Shown here piece by piece: positions 55,455-63,984 of a stretch of 64,000 nt of DNA. Under the pieces are notes generated by a model. It saw nothing but the letters and a program-made list of their open reading frames with translations. It was not told the origin of the DNA and made no database searches. The DNA comes from Eubacteriales bacterium (GTDB taxonomy: Bacteria; Bacillota; Clostridia; Lachnospirales; Lachnospiraceae). Made by a program: the position numbers and the translations under genes. Numbering within the stretch: position 1 is the first letter of the stretch; each line of letters opens with the position of its first letter. The stretch covers positions 49,069-113,068 of the forward strand of contig JAUNSC010000006.1 in the NCBI GenBank assembly GCA_030539395.1, given 5' to 3'.

Positions 55455-56447
55455 ATGGCGAACAAATTTGCTGCTTTGGGTGCAGGCACAGTCACAATAT
55501 GCCTGTTGTTCGGAGCCTGGTATATGATAAAAACAAACAATGAAAAAGCGCAGCTTCGTGCATCAGAAGAAAGTGCAGGGGATACGATTGTTGATATCAG
55601 TCAGACGGATGTCTCTTCACTCACATTTAATATCGGAGAGGATGCAGTGACTTTTGTTACAGAAGAGGATGGCTGGTATATGGAGAGTGATGAAGACTTT
55701 CCGGTAAACAGTACGGAAATCAGTTCACTGTTATCTTATTTTGGACCGCTTAAAGCAGTGCGGACTCTGGAAGATGTGAATGAAATCTCAGAATTTGGTC
55801 TTGATGCTCCTGCAAACGTCTTTTTGCTGAAAAATTCTGAAGGAAATGAAACTACGATTACAATCGGCGATAACAACGAAGGAACCGGTGATGATTATGT
55901 TATGAAAGATGATGAGACAGATGTTATATACACCATATCATCTTCTTTAAGAAATGCTGTCGGTGATGATATTTATGATTATGCAGTGAGCGAAGAGATA
56001 CCATCCTTTTCTTCAGATAATATTGTGGGAGTTATTGTAAAGCGTGATGGAGATACTTACGAACTGCAAAAAGGAAATGAAGAGTGGACGGTTCTGGGCA
56101 ATGATACAGAACTGGACCAGGATGATATGGAAATGGCAGTTTCCAATCTGGGATATTTAAGTTACACAGGTTATGCAGATTATCATTGTACAGATGAAAA
56201 GACTTATGGATTTGACTCTGGAAAAGAGATTACCATCATCTATGAGGTGATTGTTGCAAACTCCGCTGCAGACGGAGAAGATGGAACTGAGGATTTATCC
56301 AGTGTGGAACAACATACTCTGACGTTCAGGATTGGGGATACAGATCCGGAAGGAAATTATTATGTACAGCAGGAAGATTCAGAAGAAGTGCATACATTGT
56401 CTGACTCTGTGCTGGACAATTTCCTGAACCTTAAGCTCGGGGAATAA
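55455..56447 (+). CDS. DUF4340 domain protein
   Basis: 330 residues. One N-terminal membrane anchor (about 5-25), then an acidic outside domain with VTFVTEEDGWYMES, and the family motif FGLDAPANVFLLKN. DUF4340 proteins accompany GldG-type ABC transporters and are of unknown function. It starts 19 bp after the permease and is the last gene of the first ABC operon. The following region has a new promoter of the same type as the one that starts this operon. Confidence 0.85.
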   Translation: MANKFAALGAGTVTICLLFGAWYMIKTNNEKAQLRASEESAGDTIVDISQTDVSSLTFNIGEDAVTFVTEEDGWYMESDEDFPVNSTEISSLLSYFGPLKAVRTLEDVNEISEFGLDAPANVFLLKNSEGNETTITIGDNNEGTGDDYVMKDDETDVIYTISSSLRNAVGDDIYDYAVSEEIPSFSSDNIVGVIVKRDGDTYELQKGNEEWTVLGNDTELDQDDMEMAVSNLGYLSYTGYADYHCTDEKTYGFDSGKEITIIYEVIVANSAADGEDGTEDLSSVEQHTLTFRIGDTDPEGNYYVQQEDSEEVHTLSDSVLDNFLNLKLGE

Positions 56448-56466
56448 GTATATAATTCGAAAAATC

Positions 56467-56510
56467 TTCACAATTTTTTTCAGGTACGTTTTAAGTGTGT
56501 CTTCTATACT
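56467..56510 (+). promoter_or_regulatory. Candidate regulated promoter of the NEW3 operon
   Basis: TTCACA (56467-56472), 9 bp, AGGTAC (56482-56487) at the -35 position, 17 bp, TATACT (56505-56510). The first 25 bases match the block at 51838 at 21 positions, and all spacings are identical. Predicted start near 56517 gives a leader of about 115 nt. Confidence 0.6.
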
Positions 56511-56530
56511 TTCTATCACAATATAAGTTA

Positions 56531-56588
56531 CAGGAAGTTCATTTGCCTGCAAGGCTGGACTTCTTAACCTGGCGGGCAGCCGGGCTGC
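56531..56588 (+). other. Structured leader before the NEW3 gene
   Basis: AGGAAGT pairs with ACTTCTT (one G-U), GCCTGC with GCGGGC (one G-U), and GCAGC (56576-56580) with GCTGC (56584-56588) around a CGG loop. Some pairings exclude others. It lacks a T-run, so it is not a simple terminator. Function unknown. Confidence 0.35.
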
Positions 56589-56631
56589 GAGTAATAAAAA
56601 ATGTGGGAACAGGAAAGGAGTTCACGAAAAC

Positions 56632-57849
56632 ATGGAAAAAGTAAAAGCACAAAATCTGGACGGATGGATGGTACTTAGAAGAGCAGGGCTGATAACGGCG
56701 TTGTCGGCTTCCGTGCTTTTAGCTGGCAAAACAAGAGTATTTGCGTCAGAAACAGCATTTGAGATGAGTACGGATTATCCGGGAATTACGGCAAAGGCAG
56801 GAGAAAGCGTAAGTTTTTCTCTGGACTTTTCAGGAGCCACAGGAGAAAGCTGTGATGCGGCATTGAGTGTCACAGAGATACCGGATGGCTGGGAAGGCAC
56901 TTTTAAAGGAAGCACAAATAATCAGATCAGCAGAGTACATATTAATACGGCAAATGATATGGTGGCAGAAGATATGGCGACTTTCAGCCTGAATATTCCG
57001 GAAGAAACACAAGACGGCGCTTACACGGTGGAACTTCAGGCAAAAGCAGACAACGGAGATTATGATACACTGGAATTGGAGATCAATGTAAGTGAGCTGG
57101 AAACCGGAAGCAGCAGTTTTACTTCAGAATATCCTTCCCAGCAAGCAGCGGCAGGCACCAGCTTCAGTTTCGATATGACACTGATCAATAACCGGGCATC
57201 TGCTCAGTCTTACAGCTTGTCAGCGGAAGCACCTGCAGGATGGCAGGTATCTTTTGTACCGTCAGGGGAAAGCAGTCAGGTGGCCAGCATTAATGTGGAA
57301 GCTGGAGCGAGTCAGGGGATGACAGCGACCATCGTTCCTCCGGAAGGCCTGAAAGAAGGAGAGTATACGATTCCATGTACAGCTATTTCGACGGATGAAA
57401 CACTTTCCACAGAACTGTCGATCACAATCACCGGATCTTATGAAGTTGCATTGTCTACGCCCGGCGGTATGCTCAGTTTTGATGCATATGCAAATGATGA
57501 AAAGGCAGTAACATTAAGCGTAACAAATAATGGAAACGTAGATCTTAAGAATCTGAATCTGACATCTTCCGCACCATCCGGATGGGAAGTAAGCTTTGAT
57601 GAATCTACGATTGAACTGCTGGAGGCAGGAAGTACAAAAGAAATTACGGCACGTGTAACACCGGGCGAAGATGCAATGACCGGGGATTATGTGACAACCA
57701 TTACAGTGAGTACAGACGAAACGACAGACAGCGCAGAATTCAGGGTATCGGTCAAGACAAGAACGACCTGGGGGATTATGGCAGTTGGTATTATTATACT
57801 TTTGCTGGCTTTTCTTGCCGGTATTTTTAAGAAGTACGGAAGAAGGTAG
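56632..57849 (+). CDS. NEW3-domain surface protein with C-terminal membrane anchor
   Basis: 405 residues. A signal peptide (about 15-38, ending VFASE), then three Ig-like NEW3 repeats (about 45-150, 157-265, 270-370), each with an AGES/AAGTS-type start and a GWEGTF/GWQVSF/GWEVSF core, and one C-terminal membrane helix (about 380-400) with a basic end. This matches COG1470-type proteins, which sit next to ABC-2 transporters. It probably works outside as a partner or cargo anchor for the ABC pair that follows. AAAGGAG is 11 nt before the ATG. Confidence 0.82.
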   Translation: MEKVKAQNLDGWMVLRRAGLITALSASVLLAGKTRVFASETAFEMSTDYPGITAKAGESVSFSLDFSGATGESCDAALSVTEIPDGWEGTFKGSTNNQISRVHINTANDMVAEDMATFSLNIPEETQDGAYTVELQAKADNGDYDTLELEINVSELETGSSSFTSEYPSQQAAAGTSFSFDMTLINNRASAQSYSLSAEAPAGWQVSFVPSGESSQVASINVEAGASQGMTATIVPPEGLKEGEYTIPCTAISTDETLSTELSITITGSYEVALSTPGGMLSFDAYANDEKAVTLSVTNNGNVDLKNLNLTSSAPSGWEVSFDESTIELLEAGSTKEITARVTPGEDAMTGDYVTTITVSTDETTDSAEFRVSVKTRTTWGIMAVGIIILLLAFLAGIFKKYGRR

Positions 57850-57852
57850 TTT

Positions 57853-58854
57853 ATGGGACAGAATAATGACATAGTAATACGAACGAAGAATCTGTCAAAG
57901 ATTTATGGGACAAAGGCGGCTGTAAATCATCTGGATCTGGAAATCAGAAAAGGTGAGGTGTTTGGCCTGCTAGGACCGAATGGTGCAGGTAAGACAACCA
58001 CAATAATGATGCTGCTCGGACTGACAGAACCAACAGTCGGCCAGGCATCTATTTATGGCATAGACTGTACCAGAAATGCTATTGATATCAAACGTGTGGC
58101 AGGTTATCTGCCGGATAATCCGGGATTTTATCCTGATATGACAGGCAGACAGAACCTGCGCTTTACTGCCTGTATGAACGGGCTGCAGGGAGAAGAGACA
58201 GAAAAGCGGATCACACAGCTTCTGGAAAGAACAGGTATGACAGAGGCAGCAGACAAAAAGACGGGTACCTATTCCAAAGGTATGAAACAGCGGCTTGGCA
58301 TTGCAGATGTGCTGATCAAGGATCCGCAGATTATCATTATGGATGAGCCGACACTGGGACTCGATCCGGAGGGGATGAGAGAACTGCTGGAGTTAATAAG
58401 ACAGCTTTCCAAAGAAGACGGAAGGACTCTGATGATATCGTCTCACCAGCTCTATCAGGTCCAGCAGATTTGTGACAGGGTAGGGATATTTGTAGAAGGC
58501 CAGTTGGTTGCCTGCGGAAAAATTGAAGAACTGGGAAATCAGGTTCAGCAGGAAAACCACTATTCCATGGAACTTCAGGTAGAACCATGTGATGACCGGC
58601 TGCTTGGTGCGATTGCAGGACAGGACGGCGTACAGTCTATTGAAAAAGAAGGGAATATGTTTATCGTTCAGTCAACCAAAGATATGAGAAAATCGTTATC
58701 TGCTTTTCTGGGGAAGGGAAATTATACGATTCTTCATATGCACCAGCGAGGCGGTGATCTGGACGAAATCTATCGATTATATTTTGAAAAGGCAGGGCAG
58801 AAGGATGAGAGCAACAGTAAGAAGCAAAACCACAGAGAATACCGTCATCTTTGA
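57853..58854 (+). CDS. ABC transporter ATP-binding protein (NosF/COG1131-like)
   Basis: 333 residues. Walker A GLLGPNGAGKTTTIMM, signature YSKGMKQRLGIADV, Walker B IIIMDEPTLGLDPEG. Residues after about 225 form the usual C-terminal accessory domain. It begins 3 bp after the NEW3 gene and its last 50 bp overlap the start of the permease in another frame. Probably forms the transporter with the next protein and the NEW3 protein. Confidence 0.9.
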   Translation: MGQNNDIVIRTKNLSKIYGTKAAVNHLDLEIRKGEVFGLLGPNGAGKTTTIMMLLGLTEPTVGQASIYGIDCTRNAIDIKRVAGYLPDNPGFYPDMTGRQNLRFTACMNGLQGEETEKRITQLLERTGMTEAADKKTGTYSKGMKQRLGIADVLIKDPQIIIMDEPTLGLDPEGMRELLELIRQLSKEDGRTLMISSHQLYQVQQICDRVGIFVEGQLVACGKIEELGNQVQQENHYSMELQVEPCDDRLLGAIAGQDGVQSIEKEGNMFIVQSTKDMRKSLSAFLGKGNYTILHMHQRGGDLDEIYRLYFEKAGQKDESNSKKQNHREYRHL

Positions 58855-59803
58855 GGTAAGGACCAGAACCGGACTTAGTGCATTGTACCGCAAGGAACTG
58901 GCGGACCACCTTCGCAGCAGGCGTTTCCTGATTATTCTGATTTTGATTTATGCCACCAGTTTTGCCGGTTTATACGGCGCTTTGTCCGGAATCAGTTCTG
59001 CGGCGGAAAGTGACAGCACATTTCTTTTTCTGAAATTATATACAACCAGCGGGAATTCAATTCCGTCTTTTATGAGTTTCATTGCGCTTCTGGGACCTTT
59101 TGTTGGGCTGACGCTGGGATTTGATGCAATAAACAGTGAACGCAGCAGCGGAACATTAAACCGTCTGGTGGCGCAGCCGATCTACAGAGATTCTGTTATT
59201 ATTGGGAAATTTCTGGCCGGAGCAGCTATCATAGCAATTATGGTATTTTCCATGGGAATTGCCATAGGCAGTATCGGGGTTTTAGTTACCGGACTGGTGC
59301 CTGGAGCGGAGGAGGTATGCCGCATTATCGTATTTTTAATATTCACCTGCATTTACATTGCTTTCTGGCTGGGATTATCCATACTTTTTTCAGTAATATG
59401 CAAGCATTCAGCGACGTCCGCCATGGCAGTAATCGCCCTGTGGATTTTCTTCACAATCTTTATGAGCCTGCTGGCCAATATCATAGCGAATGTAATTTAT
59501 CCTGTAGATACACAATGGAATGCTATGATGAATTCTTATGACAATTATTCATTGGAATTGAATCTGAACCGGATTTCACCGTATTATCTGTACAGCGAAG
59601 CAGTATCAACCATCATGAATCCGTCTGTAAGATCCGTAAATGTGGTGACGATGCAGCAATTGGAAGGCGCGATCACAGGATATTTGTCTTTTGGACAAAG
59701 CCTGCTTCTTGTCTGGCCGCATCTGGTAGGACTGATGGCTTTAATGCTGATAGCGTTTGCGGGATCTTATGTTGGATTTATGAGGCAGGAAATACGATCA
59801 TAA
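58805..59803 (+). CDS. ABC-2 type permease (NosY-like)
   Basis: 332 residues, six membrane helices (about 37-330). An N-terminal soluble stretch carries LYRKELADHLRSRRF, and DAINSERSSGTLNRLVAQPIYRD is the conserved loop of ABC-2 permeases. ATG 58805 overlaps the ATPase gene by 50 bp and its ribosome site is poor, so translation is probably coupled. The frame is open further upstream to 58754, but a shorter product fits relatives better. The substrate is unknown. Confidence 0.85.
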   Translation: MRATVRSKTTENTVIFEVRTRTGLSALYRKELADHLRSRRFLIILILIYATSFAGLYGALSGISSAAESDSTFLFLKLYTTSGNSIPSFMSFIALLGPFVGLTLGFDAINSERSSGTLNRLVAQPIYRDSVIIGKFLAGAAIIAIMVFSMGIAIGSIGVLVTGLVPGAEEVCRIIVFLIFTCIYIAFWLGLSILFSVICKHSATSAMAVIALWIFFTIFMSLLANIIANVIYPVDTQWNAMMNSYDNYSLELNLNRISPYYLYSEAVSTIMNPSVRSVNVVTMQQLEGAITGYLSFGQSLLLVWPHLVGLMALMLIAFAGSYVGFMRQEIRS

Positions 59804-59812
59804 TGGAAAGGT

Positions 59813-60412
59813 ATGCAAAGGATTATGACAGATACAGAATATTATAATCTTATTCAACCCTACAGGGATGCAATGAAATTGTTGCTGACCCGGTTGGAAG
59901 TCTTGAATCATACAATATATGAGACGGCAGAGAGTAAGTCTATCCATATGGTCCAGAACCGCATCAAAAAGAAAACAAGCATAGAGAACAAATTAATAAC
60001 CCGGGGTGAAAAACCTACAAAAGATAATGCAAAAAATATGCTGATGGACATAGCCGGGATCCGGGTGGTATGTTATTTTATTGAAGACATAGACCAGTTG
60101 ATTCATATGCTGAAAAATCAGTCCGATCTGATACTGATCCGTGAAAGTGATTATATTTCCAACCCGAAACCAAACGGGTACAGGAGCCATCATTTAATTG
60201 TAGGAGTAAACGTATTCTGCCTGGATGCAAGTGAGTATTATCCGGTTGAGATTCAGTTCCGGACAATATCTATGGACTTTTGGGCAGCGCTGGAGCACAG
60301 GATATCTTATAAGAAACAGTATGACAACAAAGAGCAGCGAGTGGCTGAGCTTCTGCGGTACTCCAACATTCTGAGAGATATGGAGAAGGAATTTGAAAAA
60401 TATAAGGACTGA
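59813..60412 (+). CDS. Small alarmone synthetase (RelA/SpoT synthetase domain)
   Basis: About 199 residues. A single ppGpp synthetase domain of the YjbM/YwaC type: DIAGIRVVCYFIEDI, KPNGYRSHHLIV and VEIQFRTISMDFWAALEHRI are visible. No hydrolase, TGS or ACT domain is present, so it only makes (p)ppGpp. It starts 9 bp after the ABC permease, suggesting co-expression with the ABC operon. ATG 59825 is an in-frame alternative; neither start has ideal spacing to its GGAAAGG. Confidence 0.93.
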   Translation: MQRIMTDTEYYNLIQPYRDAMKLLLTRLEVLNHTIYETAESKSIHMVQNRIKKKTSIENKLITRGEKPTKDNAKNMLMDIAGIRVVCYFIEDIDQLIHMLKNQSDLILIRESDYISNPKPNGYRSHHLIVGVNVFCLDASEYYPVEIQFRTISMDFWAALEHRISYKKQYDNKEQRVAELLRYSNILRDMEKEFEKYKD

Positions 60413-60417
60413 CAGCT

Positions 60418-60464
60418 TTGGGCCAGAATCCTGTAAGATTGCGGGATTATGGCTCAATTGTTTT
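60418..60464 (+). terminator. Intrinsic terminator after the alarmone synthetase
   Basis: TTGGGCCAGAATCC (60418-60431) pairs with the segment 60443-60457, which includes GGGATT-A-TGGCTCAA, with one mismatch and two G-U pairs, then TTGTTTTA. It ends the unit that begins at 56467. Confidence 0.7.
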
Positions 60465-60485
60465 ATCGGAGATCAGAATTAAACC

Positions 60486-60514
60486 TTGACATGATGCAAA
60501 ATGTGCAATAAGTT
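60486..60514 (+). promoter_or_regulatory. Candidate promoter of the aminopeptidase operon
   Basis: Consensus TTGACA (60486-60491), 17 bp, TAAGTT (60509-60514). The -10 is weak. Confidence 0.45.
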
Positions 60515-60609
60515 ATAAATAGCGCGGAGATTCCTCCGGAATAAGAGCGCAGAAAGCGGGAAACGAAATGTTTTTGTCCCGGTATTATCATGAACAGAGG
60601 AAAAGAAAT

Positions 60610-61920
60610 ATGAGCGAAAAACTGGCAGGAGAATTGTTTGCCTTTATAAAAAACAGTCCAAGCAGTTTTCATGCGGCAGAAACGATGAGAAAAGAGCTTG
60701 AAAGCTGTGGCTATGAACAGCTTTTGGAGAGCAGGGACTGGAACCTGAAAGCAGGCGGAAAATATTATGTGATCCGAAATGCTTCTGCATTGATCGCATT
60801 TCGGATTCCCAATAAAAACTTTGCGGGATTTCAGATTATGGCCAGCCACAGTGATTCTCCTACTTTTAAAATAAAAGAGAATCCTGAGATAGAAGCAGAG
60901 GGCCATTATGTAAAATTGAATGTGGAAAAATATGGCGGTATGTTGTGCGCACCATGGTTTGACCGCCCGCTGTCGGTGGCGGGGCGGTTGATGGTAAAAG
61001 AAGGAAACCACATTGTGTCTAAACTGGTGAATATTGACAGAGACCTTCTGATGATTCCCAATCTGGCGATCCACATGAACCGGGAGGCCAATGACGGAAT
61101 AAAATATCATGCACAGAAGGATATGCTTCCACTGTATGGGGATGAGACGGCAAAGGGCAGTTTTATGGAGCAGATAGCGGAAGCGGCTGGTGTAGATCGG
61201 CAGAATATCATAGGAAAGGATCTGTTTTTGTACAATCGGATGCCGGGAAGTATCTGGGGTGCCAATAATGAATATATGTCTGTCGGAAAACTGGATGATC
61301 TGCAGTGCGCCTTTGCTTCTCTGAAAGGCTTCCTTCAGGCAGAGGAAGGCGAAAGCATTCCGGTTCACTGTGTGTTGGATAACGAAGAAGTGGGCAGCGG
61401 TACAAGGCAGGGAGCAGCTTCTACTTTTTTGTATGATACGTTAGCCGGCATTTGCGAGTGTATGGGAAAAACTCAGCAGCAGTACCGCAGATTGATCGCT
61501 TCAAGTCTCATGCTTTCTGCAGATAACGGGCATGGGGTACATCCAAATTACAGTGAAAAAGCCTGCCCGACCAACCGGCCTTATTTAAACGGCGGTATTA
61601 TGATAAAATACAGTGCCAACCAGAAATATACGACAGATGGTCTGGCTGCGGCAATGTTTAAGGAAATTTGCAGCCAGGCGGAAGTACCATATCAAATCTA
61701 TCTGAATCATTCAGATGTTTTAGGAGGCTCGACTCTTGGCAACATTTCGGGAACGCAGGTGGCACTTAATACGGTTGATATCGGTACGGCGCTTCTTGCC
61801 ATGCATTCACCTTATGAAACAGGCGGTGTGAAGGATACAGAGTATCTTGTGCGTGCGGCACGCAAATTTTTTGAAGTATCAGTTACAGAAGAGAGTTATG
61901 GTGTTTATACCGTTAAATAG
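60610..61920 (+). CDS. M18 family aminopeptidase
   Basis: 436 residues, cytosolic zinc metallopeptidase that removes N-terminal acidic or other residues. The metal site is visible in ASHSDSPTFK, DNEEVGSGTRQGA and the late LNHSDVLGGSTLGN, with HGVHPNY in between. Length fits the bacterial M18 (ApeB-like) group. ATG 60610 has GAGGAAAA upstream; the ATG at 60568 gives an extra 14 residues without a site. First gene of a set with a glyoxalase-like protein and DUF3877. Confidence 0.92.
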   Translation: MSEKLAGELFAFIKNSPSSFHAAETMRKELESCGYEQLLESRDWNLKAGGKYYVIRNASALIAFRIPNKNFAGFQIMASHSDSPTFKIKENPEIEAEGHYVKLNVEKYGGMLCAPWFDRPLSVAGRLMVKEGNHIVSKLVNIDRDLLMIPNLAIHMNREANDGIKYHAQKDMLPLYGDETAKGSFMEQIAEAAGVDRQNIIGKDLFLYNRMPGSIWGANNEYMSVGKLDDLQCAFASLKGFLQAEEGESIPVHCVLDNEEVGSGTRQGAASTFLYDTLAGICECMGKTQQQYRRLIASSLMLSADNGHGVHPNYSEKACPTNRPYLNGGIMIKYSANQKYTTDGLAAAMFKEICSQAEVPYQIYLNHSDVLGGSTLGNISGTQVALNTVDIGTALLAMHSPYETGGVKDTEYLVRAARKFFEVSVTEESYGVYTVK

Positions 61921-61935
61921 AAGGAGGAATATCAA

Positions 61936-62301
61936 ATGAAATTTAAAATGATTCATGAAAATTATAATGTAGCAAACCTGGAAGTATCGGAGGCTTTTTA
62001 CCAAAAGGCTCTGGGGCTTACAGAAAAAAGACGCATAAATGGGGAAGGATTTGTGATTGCATATCTGGCAAATGATGAATCCGATTTTGAACTGGAACTT
62101 ACCTGTCTGGAGGAACATCCGCAGCCGTATAATCTGGGAGAATGCGAGTTTCATCTTGCGTTCCGGGCAGATGATTATGAGGCAGCCTATAAATTGCATA
62201 AAGAAATGGGCTGCATCTGCTACGAAAATCCGGCTATGGGTATTTACTTTATTGCAGATCCCGATGGTTATTGGATTGAAATTGTTCCTGTAAGAAAATA
62301 A
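61936..62301 (+). CDS. VOC-family glyoxalase I-like protein
   Basis: 121 residues with one vicinal-oxygen-chelate domain. MIHENYNVANLEVSEAFYQKALG, LGECEFHLAFRADDYEAA and PDGYWIEIVP are the usual strands. The order suggests lactoylglutathione lyase (GloA-like), although many family members have other substrates; Firmicutes mostly lack glutathione. AAGGAGGAAT precedes the ATG. It starts 15 bp after the peptidase. Confidence 0.8.
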   Translation: MKFKMIHENYNVANLEVSEAFYQKALGLTEKRRINGEGFVIAYLANDESDFELELTCLEEHPQPYNLGECEFHLAFRADDYEAAYKLHKEMGCICYENPAMGIYFIADPDGYWIEIVPVRK

Positions 62302-62314
62302 AAGGTGACAATAC

Positions 62315-62866
62315 ATGAAATGTGAGATATTAAGAAAACATATATTTGATACAGTAAAAGAGTGGCAGATGAAAATTGGATATATGGATGAAGATATGAG
62401 ACTGTATTATCCGCAGACTTCATTGAACACTATGCTGGGACTGAAGAAAAATGCTCCGAAGGAAATTCTTGATACAAAACTGGCAGAGTTTGCATCAGAG
62501 ATGGCTGCACAGCTTGGAGAAATACGTATTTCAGAGAAAGACGGGCGATATTGTCTGGATATTTCTCCACAGGGGTGTGCATATATAAACAGAGAAATAC
62601 CGGATCCGGAGTTTTTGAAGGGACTTTTGAATGTGATAACTTTCGGTGATGGAACTCTGGAGAAGGCGCGTGAGTGCTTTGCTGCTTATGCAAAGCAGAG
62701 CGGCTGCGGATTTACTGAAAAAAATGAATCTGAAGACGGCATGGGGCATGTGTTTTACTTTGAAGATCCGTCAGTGGATGAGTATGTATATTGTGTAGAG
62801 GAAAATGAATTCGGATTGACGTATCACCGTTTTAGCAGGGACGAATATGAAAATTCGCTAATTTAA
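62315..62866 (+). CDS. DUF3877 family protein
   Basis: 183 residues, acidic, soluble. The N-terminal part has VKEWQMKIGYMDEDMRLYYP with SLNTMLGL, typical of DUF3877, a family found mainly in Clostridia and of unknown function. It follows the glyoxalase-like gene by 13 bp and is in the same transcription unit. No catalytic motif is recognised. A long hairpin terminator follows. Confidence 0.72.
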   Translation: MKCEILRKHIFDTVKEWQMKIGYMDEDMRLYYPQTSLNTMLGLKKNAPKEILDTKLAEFASEMAAQLGEIRISEKDGRYCLDISPQGCAYINREIPDPEFLKGLLNVITFGDGTLEKARECFAAYAKQSGCGFTEKNESEDGMGHVFYFEDPSVDEYVYCVEENEFGLTYHRFSRDEYENSLI

Positions 62867-62919
62867 TCTGCAGGCGGTCTGTTTCACCCCAGAGACACAA
62901 AAGTAAATAAAATTTCAGG

Positions 62920-62976
62920 CAGAGCCTGTTCCGGGTATTTGAAAATCAAATACATTGGGATCGGCTCTGTTTTTTT
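62920..62976 (+). terminator. Intrinsic terminator after the DUF3877 gene
   Basis: CAGAGCC (62920-62926) pairs with GGCTCTG (62963-62969), an inner GTATTTG/CAAATAC stem strengthens it, and seven T follow. Confidence 0.85.
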
Positions 62977-63073
62977 GCAACAGGAAATTCCTTGAGTCTC
63001 TTTGGGTATACTAAAGGATAATAAGATAATATCTGAAACAATTTTTGGAAGATTATGGAGGAAGGAAAACAGG

Positions 63074-63916
63074 ATGGGACATTTACTGGACAAAACAATG
63101 CTGAAGACATTTCGGGAAGGACTGGAGGAAGAAGAAAAGGCGAAGACAACGATTGAAAAGTATATGCATGATGTTGAAATGTTTTTCCGCTATGCAGAAA
63201 GAACAGAAGAGATCAATAAATATACGGTGATTGCTTATAAAGGGTTTTTAACAGATAATTATGCAGCATCCAGTGTGAATTCCATGCTGGCTGCCGTGAA
63301 TGTTTTCCTGAAGAAAATGGGCTGGTATGACTGTGTGGTAAAATCTTTGAAGATACAAAAAGAAGCGTTTCGGACACGGGAAAAAGATCTGACGAAGGAG
63401 GAATATTATCGCCTTCTGGATGCTGCGAAGAAAAAGAACAATATCCGGCTATACTGGATCATGCAGGTGCTGTGCGCCACGGGAATAAGAGTCAGTGAAT
63501 TGAAATATGTCACTGTGGAATCCCTGAACACAGGATGTGCAAAGGTAAGCTCGAAGGGGAAGAGGAGAACGGTGCTGCTGCCATCGGTACTCTGTAAAAA
63601 ACTGCGGAAATATGTCAGAGAACAGCAGATCAGAAATGGGAGTATCTTTGTAACCAGAAGCGGAAAGCCGGTGGACCGGAGCAATATCTGCCATGATATG
63701 AAAAAACTCTGTGCAGAAACAGGGATCTTCCGGGGAAAGGTATTCCCTCATAATCTGCGTCATCTTTTTGCGCTGACATATTATAAGGCCAAAAAAGACC
63801 TGTCTCATCTGGCAGACCTGCTGGGACACTCTAACGTGAACACAACACGGATATATACACTGGTCAGCAGTGAAGAACAGGAAAGACAGATTGGAGTACT
63901 CGGCCTTGTGGTCTGA
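63074..63916 (+). CDS. Tyrosine-type site-specific recombinase
   Basis: 280 residues. N-terminal SAM-like core-binding domain (about 5-90) and catalytic domain (about 105-270). Catalytic residues are complete: R139 (ATGIRVSEL), K161 (SSKGKRRT), H226 and R229 (HNLRH), H252 (LGHSN) and Y261 (TRIYT). Its size and lack of an arm-binding domain place it with XerC/D-like or invertase-type enzymes. ATG 63074 follows GGAGGAAGG; the longer frame from 63002 is rejected. No prophage genes adjoin it. A palindrome lies 70 bp downstream. Confidence 0.93.
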   Translation: MGHLLDKTMLKTFREGLEEEEKAKTTIEKYMHDVEMFFRYAERTEEINKYTVIAYKGFLTDNYAASSVNSMLAAVNVFLKKMGWYDCVVKSLKIQKEAFRTREKDLTKEEYYRLLDAAKKKNNIRLYWIMQVLCATGIRVSELKYVTVESLNTGCAKVSSKGKRRTVLLPSVLCKKLRKYVREQQIRNGSIFVTRSGKPVDRSNICHDMKKLCAETGIFRGKVFPHNLRHLFALTYYKAKKDLSHLADLLGHSNVNTTRIYTLVSSEEQERQIGVLGLVV

Positions 63917-63984
63917 AGCATTGCAATAGAGAGGGGGGAGGGATATAAAAAGTTTCAACAGCAGATGAAGGCATAAAAATACCA

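Noticed and set aside
62992-63022. TTGAGT and GATAAT before the recombinase as a promoter
   Set aside because: The spacer is 19 bp and another TATACT nearby has no -35 partner. Evidence too weak.
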